Source of the DNA: Caulobacteraceae bacterium
GTDB lineage: Bacteria; Pseudomonadota; Alphaproteobacteria; Caulobacterales; Caulobacteraceae
Direction of reading: 5' to 3'
Length of the DNA stretch: 64,000 nt
Assembly: GCA_947475735.1 (NCBI GenBank)
Contig: CANJLQ010000004.1
Span: forward strand, 160,335 to 224,334
Below the pieces are notes generated by a model. The model made no database searches. It was not told where the DNA came from and saw only the letters and a program-made list of their open reading frames with translations. Of the stretch, positions 38,689-48,126 are shown in pieces (the first letter of the stretch is position 1; each line of letters starts with the position of its first letter). The translations under genes and the position numbers were made by a program.

Positions 38689-39173
38689 TCTGGCGGGCGA
38701 TGACGCCGGAGGATCTGGACGACGTCAGCGCGGTCGCGGCCGTCGGCTTCCCCGACCATTTCGAGGACCGCGCCTGTTTCGCCAATCGTCTGTCGCTGCA
38801 TCCGCAGGGGTGCCGGGTGCTGGCCGGCGAGACCGGTCTGGCTGGCTACATCGTCGCCTATCCGTGGCGGCGCGGAGCCATCCCGCCGCTGAACAGCAGG
38901 ATCGACGCCATCCCTGACGACGCGGATGTCATCTATCTGCACGACCTCGCCCTGCTGCCCGCGACGCGCGGAGCCGGCCACGCGCGAACGGCCATCGAGG
39001 CCCTGTCGAACGAAGCGGCCGCCGCCGGCTGGCCCGCCGTCGCTCTGGTCGCCGTCAACGCCGCCGAGGCCTTCTGGACGCGACACGGCTTCGTCACCGA
39101 CCCCGATCCCGACCTGCGAACCAAGCTGGCCACCTATGGCCCCGACGCCCGCTACATGGTGCGGGCGCTCTGA
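38676..39173 (+). CDS. GNAT family N-acetyltransferase
   Basis: IYLHDLALLPATRGAGHARTAIEALSNEAAAAGW..FWTRHGFVTD. Confidence 0.88.
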   Translation: MPDLIWRAMTPEDLDDVSAVAAVGFPDHFEDRACFANRLSLHPQGCRVLAGETGLAGYIVAYPWRRGAIPPLNSRIDAIPDDADVIYLHDLALLPATRGAGHARTAIEALSNEAAAAGWPAVALVAVNAAEAFWTRHGFVTDPDPDLRTKLATYGPDARYMVRAL

Positions 39174-39180
39174 CCCCGGA

Positions 39181-41226
39181 TCAGAACCGGTAGGCGACGC
39201 CGACCCGCAGGTTGGCCCCCGGCATCGGCGCGATGTCCTTCAGGAAGCTGACGTGTTCGCGCGCCTCCTCGTCGGTCAGGTTGCGACCCTCGGCGAACAG
39301 GGTCACGCCCTTGTCGGCGAACGGACGCCAAGCCCCGAACAGATTCACCATCGTATAGCTGTCGGTCGGCAGCTCGAAGTCCGCGACCTCGTCCTGCTCG
39401 GCGACGTGGCGGACTTCCAGGCTCAGGTCGATCGGACCGGAGCCGTACTTGACCCGCCCCGTCATCGACAGCGGCGGGATGCGCGCGGCGGGCCCCAGGT
39501 CGGTTTCGGCGTCGACATAGTCGACGGCGCCTTCCAGCGTCACGACGCGGCTGCCCTCGGCCCAGACGTCATAGGCCAGCTCGGCCTCGAAGCCCCGGAA
39601 GTCGGCGTCGGTCTGCTGATAGGCGAAGATGGGGAATTCCTCGATCTCCCCGTCCTCGTCGACCTCGAAGGTCGCGCCGGTGTCCCTCAAGTCGATGAAG
39701 CCGTCATAGCGCGAGGCGAAGACGTGCAGGTCGCCGCGCAGCCGCCCGCCGTCGTAATGCAGGGTGCCTTCCAACGTCGTCACGGACTCGCTGTCGAGCT
39801 TGATGTCCCCGACCTCATAGACGCCGGTGGCGATGTGCACCCCGTCGGCGAACAGCTCGGTCTCGGACGGCGCGCGCTCGTTCCGCGCCAGGCTCAGGCC
39901 CAGGAACAGGCCGTCGGCGGGTCGCAGGAAGACGGCACCCGAGGCCGACCAGTTGTCGTATTCGCGTTCGACCTCGCTCGTGCCGCCGATGGGCGTGGCC
40001 GCCAGGGTGCGGCGGTCGTAGCGCAAGCCGCCCTCGAAGCCGTAGCCGTCGCGGTCCCAGCGCTGCACCGCATAGACGCCGGCCTCGTCGATGTCGCTGC
40101 CGGGGATGTAGGCCTCATCGCCGATGGCCGAAAGGCTGCGCGACAGGGTCTGGACGCCGATCGCGCCGTTCCAGCCGTCGCGATCGCGCTGGATCAGATC
40201 GGCCCGCGCCTCCCAGCCGTCGGAGACGAACACCGTGCCGGGCTCGCCGACGTCCTCGAACTCGGTGTGGGTGTAGTCGGCCTGGCCAAAGGCTCCACGC
40301 AGCGCCCGGAAAGGCCCGGCGTCGAACCGCAGCTCGCCGCGCGCGTCGAACCGCTGCTGCTCCAGCTCGATGAAGACGCCCTCTTCGGCGACAACGCCGT
40401 AGGTGCTGTCGGTCTCCTTGTAGGAAATGCCGCCGAAGCCTGCCTCGCCGATATAGGACCCACCGATGCCCCATGCCCCCAGCTCGGAATAGCTGTTCGG
40501 CAGCGCTCCGGTCTCGTCGCGGTCGATGCCTTCCGCGTCCGCCAGTCTCTGGGAGATCGGCGAGGAGGGAATGTCATAGTCGCCGGCGTCCTTGGTCACG
40601 ACGTCATAGTGCAGGACCAGATTGTCGCTCAGGGCCACGTCGAAGCGGGCGCCCAGCGAATAGCCGTCGTCGACCGTCGAGGTCTGGGCCGACAGCCGAC
40701 CATCGACGCCGCCTTCGGGCATCGCCTCGGGGATGCGGCCGTCCAGCACGTTCACCACCCCGCCGATGGCCGAGCCGCCATAGATCAGGGTCGAGGGCCC
40801 GCGCACGATCTCGATCCGGTTGGCCTCGGCCGGGTCGGTGGCGACCTGGTGATCCGGCGACACCGACGAGGCGTCGATCAGTCCGATTCCGTTGGTCAAA
40901 ACCTGGACGCGCGGACCGCTGAGGCCCCGGATCACCGGCCGACTGGCCCCCGGCGCGAACGACGTCGAGCGCAGGCCCGGCGTCGAGGCGAGCAGATCGC
41001 CCAGGGTCGAGGCGGGCGCGACCGCCAGGGCCTCCTCGTCCACCACGGTCGTGGCGATGACCGAAGCGCTCTGGCTGATGCCGAAGGGCGCGCCTGTGAC
41101 GATGATCTCGTCCAGTTCCGTCACCGGTTCGCCGCGAGCCGTCGACTGGGCGGAGGCGACGCCGGTCAGTGCCGTCCAGCTGACGGCGGCGAGCAGGAGC
41201 GGGCGAGCGAGGCGAAGCGTGGTCAT
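39181..41226 (-). CDS. TonB-dependent receptor, ZnuD-like (probable zinc uptake)
   Basis: Plug TLGDLLASTPGLRSTSFAPGASRPVIRGLSGPRVQVLTNG; barrel RNERAPSETELFADGVHIATGVYEVGD typical of ZnuD-like receptors; C-terminal Phe. Confidence 0.85.
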   Translation of the reverse strand: MTTLRLARPLLLAAVSWTALTGVASAQSTARGEPVTELDEIIVTGAPFGISQSASVIATTVVDEEALAVAPASTLGDLLASTPGLRSTSFAPGASRPVIRGLSGPRVQVLTNGIGLIDASSVSPDHQVATDPAEANRIEIVRGPSTLIYGGSAIGGVVNVLDGRIPEAMPEGGVDGRLSAQTSTVDDGYSLGARFDVALSDNLVLHYDVVTKDAGDYDIPSSPISQRLADAEGIDRDETGALPNSYSELGAWGIGGSYIGEAGFGGISYKETDSTYGVVAEEGVFIELEQQRFDARGELRFDAGPFRALRGAFGQADYTHTEFEDVGEPGTVFVSDGWEARADLIQRDRDGWNGAIGVQTLSRSLSAIGDEAYIPGSDIDEAGVYAVQRWDRDGYGFEGGLRYDRRTLAATPIGGTSEVEREYDNWSASGAVFLRPADGLFLGLSLARNERAPSETELFADGVHIATGVYEVGDIKLDSESVTTLEGTLHYDGGRLRGDLHVFASRYDGFIDLRDTGATFEVDEDGEIEEFPIFAYQQTDADFRGFEAELAYDVWAEGSRVVTLEGAVDYVDAETDLGPAARIPPLSMTGRVKYGSGPIDLSLEVRHVAEQDEVADFELPTDSYTMVNLFGAWRPFADKGVTLFAEGRNLTDEEAREHVSFLKDIAPMPGANLRVGVAYRF

Positions 41227-41257
41227 GAGCGCGGTCCAAACGAAAGCGGAGCACGAC

Positions 41258-41272
41258 TGTTATGAAATAACA
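41258..41272. promoter_or_regulatory. Candidate Zur box TGTTATGAAATAACA
   Basis: Perfect 6-3-6 palindrome between the divergent receptor (start 41226) and the HEXXH-protein gene (start 41339). Confidence 0.65.
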
Positions 41273-41338
41273 TACTTGGTCGTCAAGCGTCTCTGGCCTG
41301 ACTTGTCCTCGTGGCTGCGTCGGACCTAGTCTCGCGCC

Positions 41339-42301
41339 ATGCTCCTGCCTCTGGTCGTCGCGCTCCAAGTCAGTCTGGCTCCGCCTTCGCCGGACATCCG
41401 CGCGATGATCCGGGACGGCGCGCGGATCGTCGCCGAGCAGGGCGATGGGGTCTGGCCCGATCTTTCCGCCACGCCTGTGGTCGTCCAGCTTGTGGAAGGC
41501 GACCGTGAGGTGATCTTCTGCGCAGAGCCGATCGAGACCTTCGTTGCGATCGGCACGGACGAAACGACAGGCTGCCTCATCCAGGCGAGACCGCGAGAGC
41601 TTCCCACGGATATCGCCGCTGCGACCTTCCTCGGGGACCAGCCCGTGATCCAGATCGGCACGCCCGAGGCGCTGGAGGCGTCGCGCGCCGACTGGACCGT
41701 GCTCCTGCTGCACGAGGCGTTTCATCTCTATCAGTACAACCTGCCCGGCTATCAGGAGGCCGTGGATCAGACGGGGCGAGACCTGGGGGCGTCCGACATC
41801 GGCTGGATCCTGGGCCACGATTTCCCTTATGCCGATCCAGCGGTGGGCGACGCCTTCCGGGAACTCCACACGCGCGCACTGGCGTTCCTGGCCGCGCAGG
41901 CGGACGCCGACGTCGCGCGCGCGGTCGCGGCCTATGTCGTCGCCCGAGCGGCGGCCGAGGCCGCCGTTGGACCCGGCGATTGGCCGTACTACGAGTTTCA
42001 GGTGGGACAGGAAGGCGTCGCGCGCTGGTCTGAACTCCGGCTAGCAGACATGGCGGGTCGCGAGGACGCCGAGATCGCGGCGGTCGCCGCCGAGCAGTGG
42101 GCGGGGCTCGCCGTCAGCCTGCGGGCCATCAACGACCAGGGTCTGGGCGTCTGGCGGCGGAGCAGCTTCTATGTTCTCGGCGCGGTCGAGGCCGAGATGC
42201 TGCACCGGACCAGCCCCGGCTGGCAGGACGCCTATCGCCGCGCGCCCTTCTCGATGGGCACCCTGCTGAACGACGCGGTGAAAGAGCGGTCGGACGAATA
42301 G
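41339..42301 (+). CDS. Hypothetical protein with HEXXH (HEAFH) motif, putative metallohydrolase
   Basis: N-terminal hydrophobic stretch; WTVLLLHEAFHLYQYNLPGYQEAVDQ. Confidence 0.7.
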   Translation: MLLPLVVALQVSLAPPSPDIRAMIRDGARIVAEQGDGVWPDLSATPVVVQLVEGDREVIFCAEPIETFVAIGTDETTGCLIQARPRELPTDIAAATFLGDQPVIQIGTPEALEASRADWTVLLLHEAFHLYQYNLPGYQEAVDQTGRDLGASDIGWILGHDFPYADPAVGDAFRELHTRALAFLAAQADADVARAVAAYVVARAAAEAAVGPGDWPYYEFQVGQEGVARWSELRLADMAGREDAEIAAVAAEQWAGLAVSLRAINDQGLGVWRRSSFYVLGAVEAEMLHRTSPGWQDAYRRAPFSMGTLLNDAVKERSDE

Positions 42302-42320
42302 CGCGACGAATCGGCCGAAC

Positions 42321-43502
42321 TCAGCGGGCCAGGCTGAGGCACTCCACGGCCGCGCCCGCCGCGAGCGCATCGGCGTGGGCGAGCCGCCTCACCAGCACGT
42401 CGGCGCGGGCCAGAACGGTGACAAGAGCCGAGTCCTGGTCGGGCAGCACTGTTACCAGGTCGCCGTCCACGGTCGCGCGGACATAATGTTCCCTGGGGCC
42501 ATTGGCCGGCAGGGCGTGGCTCAGGCTCAGCGTCCGGGTCTGGATGTCTGTCTCTCCCCCCTGCATCCCCGCCAGCAGAGGTCTCAGGAACAGCTCAGCG
42601 CAGACCAGGGCCGACACCGGATTGCCCGGCAGCCCCAGGATGCGCCGCCCGTCCGGCAGCACCGCGCCCCACAGAGGCTTGCCCGGCCGCATGGCGATGC
42701 CCTCGACCAGCAGCCGCGCCCCAAGCTCGCGAGCCGCTGGCTTGACCCGGTCGTGATCGCCGACCGAGGCCCCGCCGATCACGACGATCAGATCGGCCTC
42801 GTCCGTCTCCAGCGCGGCGCGAATATCCTCCAGTCGGTCCCCCACCAGCGGCAGGCGCGTCACCTCTGCCCTGGCCCGCCGGGCGACCTGCGCCACGCCG
42901 GGCCCGGCCGCGTCATAGATCTGGTGAGGCCCCGCCACCTGCCCAGCCGCCACCACCTCGGCCCCGCCGGCCAGGATCGCAACGCGCGGTCGCCGAGCAC
43001 ACGTCAAAGAGCCCACACCCGCCGAGGCCGCCAGCGCGATCCGCCAGGGGTTCAGCCGCACGCCAGCCTCAAGCAGCACATGCGCCGCCCCATAGTCCTG
43101 ACCCCGCCGCCGGACCCAGGTCGGGGCGTCGGCGGCCGCCAGTACCGTCAGCCGGTCGTCCTCCGCCTTCGCCTCCTCCTGGATCACCACGCGGTTCGCG
43201 CCCGCAGGCAGGGGCGCGCCGGTGAAGATGCGCACCGTCTCGCCCGCCCCCACCGACCCCGCGAACCCCGCCCCCGCTGCGCTCTCGCCGACGATCCGCA
43301 GCGGCCCCGTCCCGAGGTCCGCCGTCCGCACCGCCCACCCGTCCATGGCCGAGGCGTCGAACGGTGGCTGGTCCCGCGTCGCCACCACCGCTTCCGCCAG
43401 CCAGCGGCCGTCGGCCTCGTCCAGCCCGACCGCCTCGACGCCCCTCGGCCCGACGCCTTCCAGCAGCGCCGCCCGCGCCGCCTCGACCGACATCAAACTC
43501 AT
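42321..43502 (-). CDS. moeA: Molybdopterin molybdotransferase MoeA
   Basis: [61 protein letters not shown]. Confidence 0.93.
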   Translation of the reverse strand: MSLMSVEAARAALLEGVGPRGVEAVGLDEADGRWLAEAVVATRDQPPFDASAMDGWAVRTADLGTGPLRIVGESAAGAGFAGSVGAGETVRIFTGAPLPAGANRVVIQEEAKAEDDRLTVLAAADAPTWVRRRGQDYGAAHVLLEAGVRLNPWRIALAASAGVGSLTCARRPRVAILAGGAEVVAAGQVAGPHQIYDAAGPGVAQVARRARAEVTRLPLVGDRLEDIRAALETDEADLIVVIGGASVGDHDRVKPAARELGARLLVEGIAMRPGKPLWGAVLPDGRRILGLPGNPVSALVCAELFLRPLLAGMQGGETDIQTRTLSLSHALPANGPREHYVRATVDGDLVTVLPDQDSALVTVLARADVLVRRLAHADALAAGAAVECLSLAR

Positions 43503-43993
43503 GCCGACCGGACCCAGTCGCCCGAGGCCCCGCCCGACTTGGCCACCAGCCGCAGGCCCTCGATGGTCATGCTCCGGTCCACCGCCTTCAGCATGTCGTA
43601 GAGCGTCAGCAGGGCCACCGACACGGCCGTCAGGGCCTCCATCTCCACCCCCGTCCGGCCCGTGGTCCGCGTCGTCGCCACCACCGTCAGCCCGCTGCCG
43701 TCCGCGCTCGGCTCCACCGACACCACGGCCGCGTCCAGCGGCAAAGGATGGCACAGGGGGATCAGGTCCGCCGTCTTCTTGGCCGCCATGACGCCCGCGA
43801 TCTCGGCCACCGCCCGCACGTCGCCCTTCCTGCCCCCGCCCGACACCGCCAGAGCCAGGGTCTCGGCCGCCATGACGATCCGTCCCTCGGCCCGCGCCTC
43901 GCGCGCCGTCTCGGCCTTGGCCGAGACATCGACCATCCGCGCCCGGCCGTCCGCGTCGATGTGGGTCAGGCCCCTCGTCAGATCAGCCGCCAT
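43499..43993 (-). CDS. moaC: Cyclic pyranopterin monophosphate synthase MoaC
   Basis: [61 protein letters not shown]. Confidence 0.95.
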   Translation of the reverse strand: MAADLTRGLTHIDADGRARMVDVSAKAETAREARAEGRIVMAAETLALAVSGGGRKGDVRAVAEIAGVMAAKKTADLIPLCHPLPLDAAVVSVEPSADGSGLTVVATTRTTGRTGVEMEALTAVSVALLTLYDMLKAVDRSMTIEGLRLVAKSGGASGDWVRSA

Positions 43994-43995
43994 GC

Positions 43996-44556
43996 TCAGA
44001 CCTCCATCAGGCGCGGCATGATCTCGACCAGGTTGCAGGGCCGATGCCGGCTGTCGAGCTGCCACCGGATCACCTTGTCCCAGCCGTCCCGGACCGCGCC
44101 GTTCGACCCCGGCAGGCAGAAGACGAAGACCCCGCCGATGATCCCCGCCGTGGCGCGCGACTGCAACGTCGACAGGCCGATGGTCTGATAGCTGACGGTG
44201 TGGAAGATCACCGAGAACCCGTCGATCCGCTTGTCGAACAGCGGCTCCAGCGCCTCAGGCGTCACGTCTCGCCCAGTCAGGCCCGTCCCGCCCGTGGTGA
44301 TGATGGCGTCGACCTCGCCGCCCTCGACCCAGCCCCGCACCGCCGCTCGGATCGCCTCGACGTCGTCCGGCACGATGGCCTTGCCCGCCAGCCCATGCCC
44401 CGCCGCCGCCACCCGCTGCGCCAGGATGGCGCCCGAGGTATCGGTCTCGTCGTCGCGCGTGTCCGACACGGTCAGCACCGCGATCCGCACCGGCGTCACC
44501 GGCTGATCCATCAGCAGCTTTCCGCCCGGCGCGGGCAGGGTCTCGAGGTCGCTCAT
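43996..44556 (-). CDS. moaB: Molybdenum cofactor biosynthesis protein MoaB
   Basis: [39 protein letters not shown]. Confidence 0.93.
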   Translation of the reverse strand: MSDLETLPAPGGKLLMDQPVTPVRIAVLTVSDTRDDETDTSGAILAQRVAAAGHGLAGKAIVPDDVEAIRAAVRGWVEGGEVDAIITTGGTGLTGRDVTPEALEPLFDKRIDGFSVIFHTVSYQTIGLSTLQSRATAGIIGGVFVFCLPGSNGAVRDGWDKVIRWQLDSRHRPCNLVEIMPRLMEV

Positions 44557-45014
44557 CGCTTGGTCTCCATGTTCCACCGCGCCGCGTCGGCGTGGTCCGA
44601 GGCCCGCGCCTCGATCCAGCGCCGCCCGTCCGGCCCGTCCTCGCGCTTCCACAGGGGGGCGCGCGTCTTCAGCTGATCCATCAGATAGTCCGCCGCGTCG
44701 AAAGCCGTCCGCCGATGCGCCGCCGCCGCCGCCACGAACACGATCGCCTCGCCCGGCCGCACCTCGCCCCACCGGTGCACAGCCATCAGGTCGATCAGAT
44801 CGAACCGCGCCCGCGCCTCGTCCTCCAGCGCCGTCATCGCCTCTTCGGTAAAGCCGCGCCACGCATCCAGCGTCAGGGTCTCGACCGCCCGCCCGTCCGT
44901 CGCCGCCCGGCACAGGCCCGTGAAACTGACCACCGCCCCCACGTCCGTCCGTCCCGCGCAGAACGCGTCCAGCAGGGCCCCCGGGTCGATCGGCCCGTCC
45001 ACCAGCGTCGCCAC
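44553..45014 (-). CDS. moaE: Molybdopterin synthase catalytic subunit MoaE (GTG start proposed)
   Basis: GAVVSFTGLCRAATDG..MAVHRWGEVRPGEAIVFVAAAAAHRRTAFDAADYLMDQLKTRAPLWKRE. Confidence 0.93.
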   Translation of the reverse strand: MATLVDGPIDPGALLDAFCAGRTDVGAVVSFTGLCRAATDGRAVETLTLDAWRGFTEEAMTALEDEARARFDLIDLMAVHRWGEVRPGEAIVFVAAAAAHRRTAFDAADYLMDQLKTRAPLWKREDGPDGRRWIEARASDHADAARWNMETKR

Positions 45015-45018
45015 GCGA

Positions 45019-45255
45019 TCAGCCCCCCGACACCGGCGGCGCGAAGGCCACCTCATCTTCCGGCGTCACCGCAACATCGCCGCGCACCACCACGCGGTTG
45101 ACCACGGTCATCCGCCCCGGCCGCGCCAGCCGCTCGGCCAGGCCCTCATGCTCGGACAGCACGGCCACCAGCGCCTCGGTGGAGGCTCCCTCGACCTCGC
45201 GCTCGCGCCAGCCGGCGACGTCGGCAAAGGCCCCGAACAGCAGAACGCGCGGCAC
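45019..45255 (-). CDS. moaD: Molybdopterin synthase sulfur carrier subunit MoaD
   Basis: Small ubiquitin-like protein ending EVAFAPPVSGG (C-terminal GG). Confidence 0.92.
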   Translation of the reverse strand: MPRVLLFGAFADVAGWREREVEGASTEALVAVLSEHEGLAERLARPGRMTVVNRVVVRGDVAVTPEDEVAFAPPVSGG

Positions 45256-45258
45256 GGC

Positions 45259-46281
45259 TCAGCCCCCCGTCATCGACATGGGGCGGGCCACGGCGGGCGC
45301 CGCGTCCGGCCGGATGAGGAAATCGTGGGCACCTGGCTTCCTCGCCACCGCCGCCCGGATCGCCGCCTCGACCGCCGCCTCGCCGCCCTGCGCCAACGCC
45401 CCCGCCAGATCGGCGTGATCGTCCTGGCCCAGGCACAGGTACAGCCGCCCGGTGCAGGTCAGCCGCACCCGGTTGCAGTCGCCGCAGAAATTGTGGGTCA
45501 TCGGCGTGATGAAGCCCAGAGTCCCGCCGGTCTCCTCGACACGGACATAGCGCGCCGGCCCGCCCGTGCGCTTGACCATCGGTGTCAGGGTCCAGCGATC
45601 CTCCAGCCCCCGCCGCACCGCGCCCAGCGACAGGAACTGCGCCTCCCGGTCCGCCCCGATCTCGCCCATCGGCATGGCCTCGATCAGGCTGATCTCGTGG
45701 CCCTCGCCGTGCGCCCAGGCGATCAGATCGGGCAGGTCCGCCGCATTGTCCGACGCCAGCGCCACCGCATTGATCTTGACCGCCAGCCCCGCCGTCTTGG
45801 CCGCCGCGATGCCGTCCAGCGCCCGCGACACATCCCCGCCCCGCGTCAGCCGGCGATAGGTCTCGGGATCGCGCGTATCCAGCGAGACGTTGACCCTGCG
45901 GACGCCATTCGCTGCGAGTTCGACGGCATGCTCCGCCAGTCGCGTCCCGTTGGTCGTCAGCGTCAGCTCGTCCAGCGCGCCGCTGGCCAGGTGCCGCGAC
46001 AGGCGCGCGACCAGCTCCATGAACCCCTTCCGCACCAAGGGTTCGCCCCCTGTCAGCCTCAGCCGCCGCGCCCCCAGCCCGACGAACGTCGAGGCCAGCC
46101 GGTCGAGATCCTCGATGGACAGCAGCGCGTCCCGGGGCAGGAAGGCCTGCCGCTCCGCCATGCAGTAGGTGCAGCGCAGATCGCAGCGGTCCGTAACCGA
46201 AACCCGCACATAGCGAATGACCCGGCCGAGGGGATCGACCAGCGGATCGGCGGCGCGACTGGACGCGGGAATGGTCGTCAT
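45259..46281 (-). CDS. moaA: GTP 3',8-cyclase MoaA
   Basis: VTDRCDLRCTYCMAERQAF radical SAM motif; NFCGDCNRVRLTCTGRLYLCLG C-terminal cluster. Confidence 0.96.
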   Translation of the reverse strand: MTTIPASSRAADPLVDPLGRVIRYVRVSVTDRCDLRCTYCMAERQAFLPRDALLSIEDLDRLASTFVGLGARRLRLTGGEPLVRKGFMELVARLSRHLASGALDELTLTTNGTRLAEHAVELAANGVRRVNVSLDTRDPETYRRLTRGGDVSRALDGIAAAKTAGLAVKINAVALASDNAADLPDLIAWAHGEGHEISLIEAMPMGEIGADREAQFLSLGAVRRGLEDRWTLTPMVKRTGGPARYVRVEETGGTLGFITPMTHNFCGDCNRVRLTCTGRLYLCLGQDDHADLAGALAQGGEAAVEAAIRAAVARKPGAHDFLIRPDAAPAVARPMSMTGG

Positions 46282-46287
46282 GTTCAA

Positions 46288-47064
46288 ATGAGCATAACGC
46301 CTGCGCGAGGGGAGACGAAAGCCATTTCCGCCGTTTTCGCCCGCCGGACGCTTCTGGTTACCGCCGCCGCCGCGGCGCTGTCCGCCTGCGCCCGCCCGCC
46401 GAGCGGGCCCCTGACCCTCTTCGCGGCCGCCTCCCTGGTCGATGCGATCGGCGAGATCCTGCCGCTGTTCACCGCCGCCGGAGGGCCCGAGGTCCGATCC
46501 GTCTTCGCCGGCAGCGGCGAACTGGCACGCCAGACACAGGCCGGCGCGCCCGCCGATGTCGTCATCCTGGCCGACGACGTCTGGATGACCCGCCTGTCCG
46601 ACAGCGGCGCTGTCCGCCGCGACAGCGTCGTCCCCCTGCTGACCAACCGCCTCGTCGTCATCGCCCCCGCCGACCGGCCCCCTGCCCCCTTCGCCTGGAC
46701 CGGCCGCATCGCCATCGGCGATCCCGACAGCGTCCCCGCCGGCCGCTATGCCCGCCAGACCCTGGCCGCCCTCGGCCTCTGGGAGACGCTGGAATCCCGT
46801 CTCGTGCTCGCCGGAGACGTCCGCGCCGTCCGCGCCTTCGTCGCCGGGGGTGAGGTCGATCTCGGCATCGTCTACCGCAGCGACGCGCTCGGCTTCGACG
46901 CCGTCCGCGTCGTCCACGTGCCGGAGCCCCAGCCCGCGATCGTCTATCCGGCCGCCCTGACGACCGCCGCCGCCGCCGCCGCCGCCGCCGACTTGATGGC
47001 CTTCCTGCGCGGGCCCGAGGCAACCGCCGTCTTCGCCCGGCTCGGCTTCGGCGCCCCGCGATGA
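46288..47064 (+). CDS. modA: Molybdate ABC transporter substrate-binding protein ModA
   Basis: LTLFAAASLVDAIGEILPLF..SVFAGSGELARQTQAGAPADVVILAD; start uncertain (see findings). Confidence 0.92.
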   Translation: MSITPARGETKAISAVFARRTLLVTAAAAALSACARPPSGPLTLFAAASLVDAIGEILPLFTAAGGPEVRSVFAGSGELARQTQAGAPADVVILADDVWMTRLSDSGAVRRDSVVPLLTNRLVVIAPADRPPAPFAWTGRIAIGDPDSVPAGRYARQTLAALGLWETLESRLVLAGDVRAVRAFVAGGEVDLGIVYRSDALGFDAVRVVHVPEPQPAIVYPAALTTAAAAAAAADLMAFLRGPEATAVFARLGFGAPR

Positions 47065-47426
47065 GCCCCGCTGCGAAGGCGCAAGAGCCGCCCCGCTTGT
47101 GGTTCCAGGTCCGCATCGGCGAGGGCCGCCTCGGCCCCGGCAAGGCCCAGCTGCTCACCCTGATCCGCGACACCGGATCGCTCAGCGAGGCGGCGCGCCG
47201 CATGGGCATGTCCTATCGCCGCGCCTGGACCCTGATGGAGGCGATCAACGCCCTGGCCGACGCCCCTGCCGTGGAAACCGAGCGCGGCGGCACGGGCGGC
47301 GGCGGCTCGCGCCTGACCCCGCGCGGCGAGGCCCTGCTGGCCGCGTACGAAGCGCTCCGAACGACCCTCGACGCCGCCGCCGCACCGATCCTGGCCCGCC
47401 TCGCCGCCCTCGACGACGATGCCTGA
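47061..47426 (+). CDS. ModE-type winged helix-turn-helix molybdate-responsive regulator (DNA-binding domain only)
   Basis: LGPGKAQLLTLIRDTGSLSEAARRMGMSYRRAWTLMEAIN. Confidence 0.9.
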   Translation: MSPAAKAQEPPRLWFQVRIGEGRLGPGKAQLLTLIRDTGSLSEAARRMGMSYRRAWTLMEAINALADAPAVETERGGTGGGGSRLTPRGEALLAAYEALRTTLDAAAAPILARLAALDDDA

Positions 47427-48126
47427 TCTGTTCGCCGCCCCGACCGCGCCGGAGCTGGAGGCTCTGGGTCTGTCCCTGCGTATCGGCCTCGTCGCCACCC
47501 TGGCCACCCTGCCGATCGCGCTGGCCCTAAGCCTCCTGCTCGCGCGCGGCCGTTTCCCCGGCAAGTGGGCCGTCGAGGCCCTGGTCAACCTGCCGCTCGT
47601 CTTGCCGCCCGTGGTCACAGGTCTCGCCTTGCTGCTTCTCTTCGGGCGGAACGGCCCGGCCGGTCGCCTGCTGTCGGACGTGTTCGGCGTCAGCCTCCTG
47701 TTCCACTGGACGGGCGCGGCGCTCGCCGCCGGGGTTATGGCCCTGCCACTCATGGTCCGCCCGATCCGCCTGTCGATCGAGGCCGTCGATCGGGGCCTGG
47801 AACAGGCCGCCGCCACCCTGGGCGCGCCGCCCCTATGGGTGCTGGCGACGGTCACCCTGCCGCTCGCCCTGCCCGGCGTGATCGCCGGGGCCCTCCTCGG
47901 CTTCGCGCGCGCCTTCGGAGAGTTCGGCGCCACCATCACCTTCGTCGGCGCCATCCCCGGCGAGACGCGCACCTTACCCGTCGCCGTCTATGCCGCGCTG
48001 CAGGGCGTGGACGGAGAGACCGCCGCCCTGCGTCTGGCCTTGATCTCCGTCATCGTCGCCGTGATCGCCCTGGTCGCCACCGAGGCCGTCTCGCGCCGCC
48101 TGTCGGCCCGGAGCGCGGTGGCATGA
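47419..48126 (+). CDS. modB: Molybdate ABC transporter permease ModB
   Basis: ALVNLPLVLPPVVTGLALLLLFGRNGPAG..ARAFGEFGATITFVGAIPGETRTLPVAVY. Confidence 0.95.
   Translation: MPDLFAAPTAPELEALGLSLRIGLVATLATLPIALALSLLLARGRFPGKWAVEALVNLPLVLPPVVTGLALLLLFGRNGPAGRLLSDVFGVSLLFHWTGAALAAGVMALPLMVRPIRLSIEAVDRGLEQAAATLGAPPLWVLATVTLPLALPGVIAGALLGFARAFGEFGATITFVGAIPGETRTLPVAVYAALQGVDGETAALRLALISVIVAVIALVATEAVSRRLSARSAVA

Noticed and set aside
38926-41265. 779-aa plus-strand ORF opposite the TonB receptor
   Set aside because: Shadow of the receptor; no recognisable domain.
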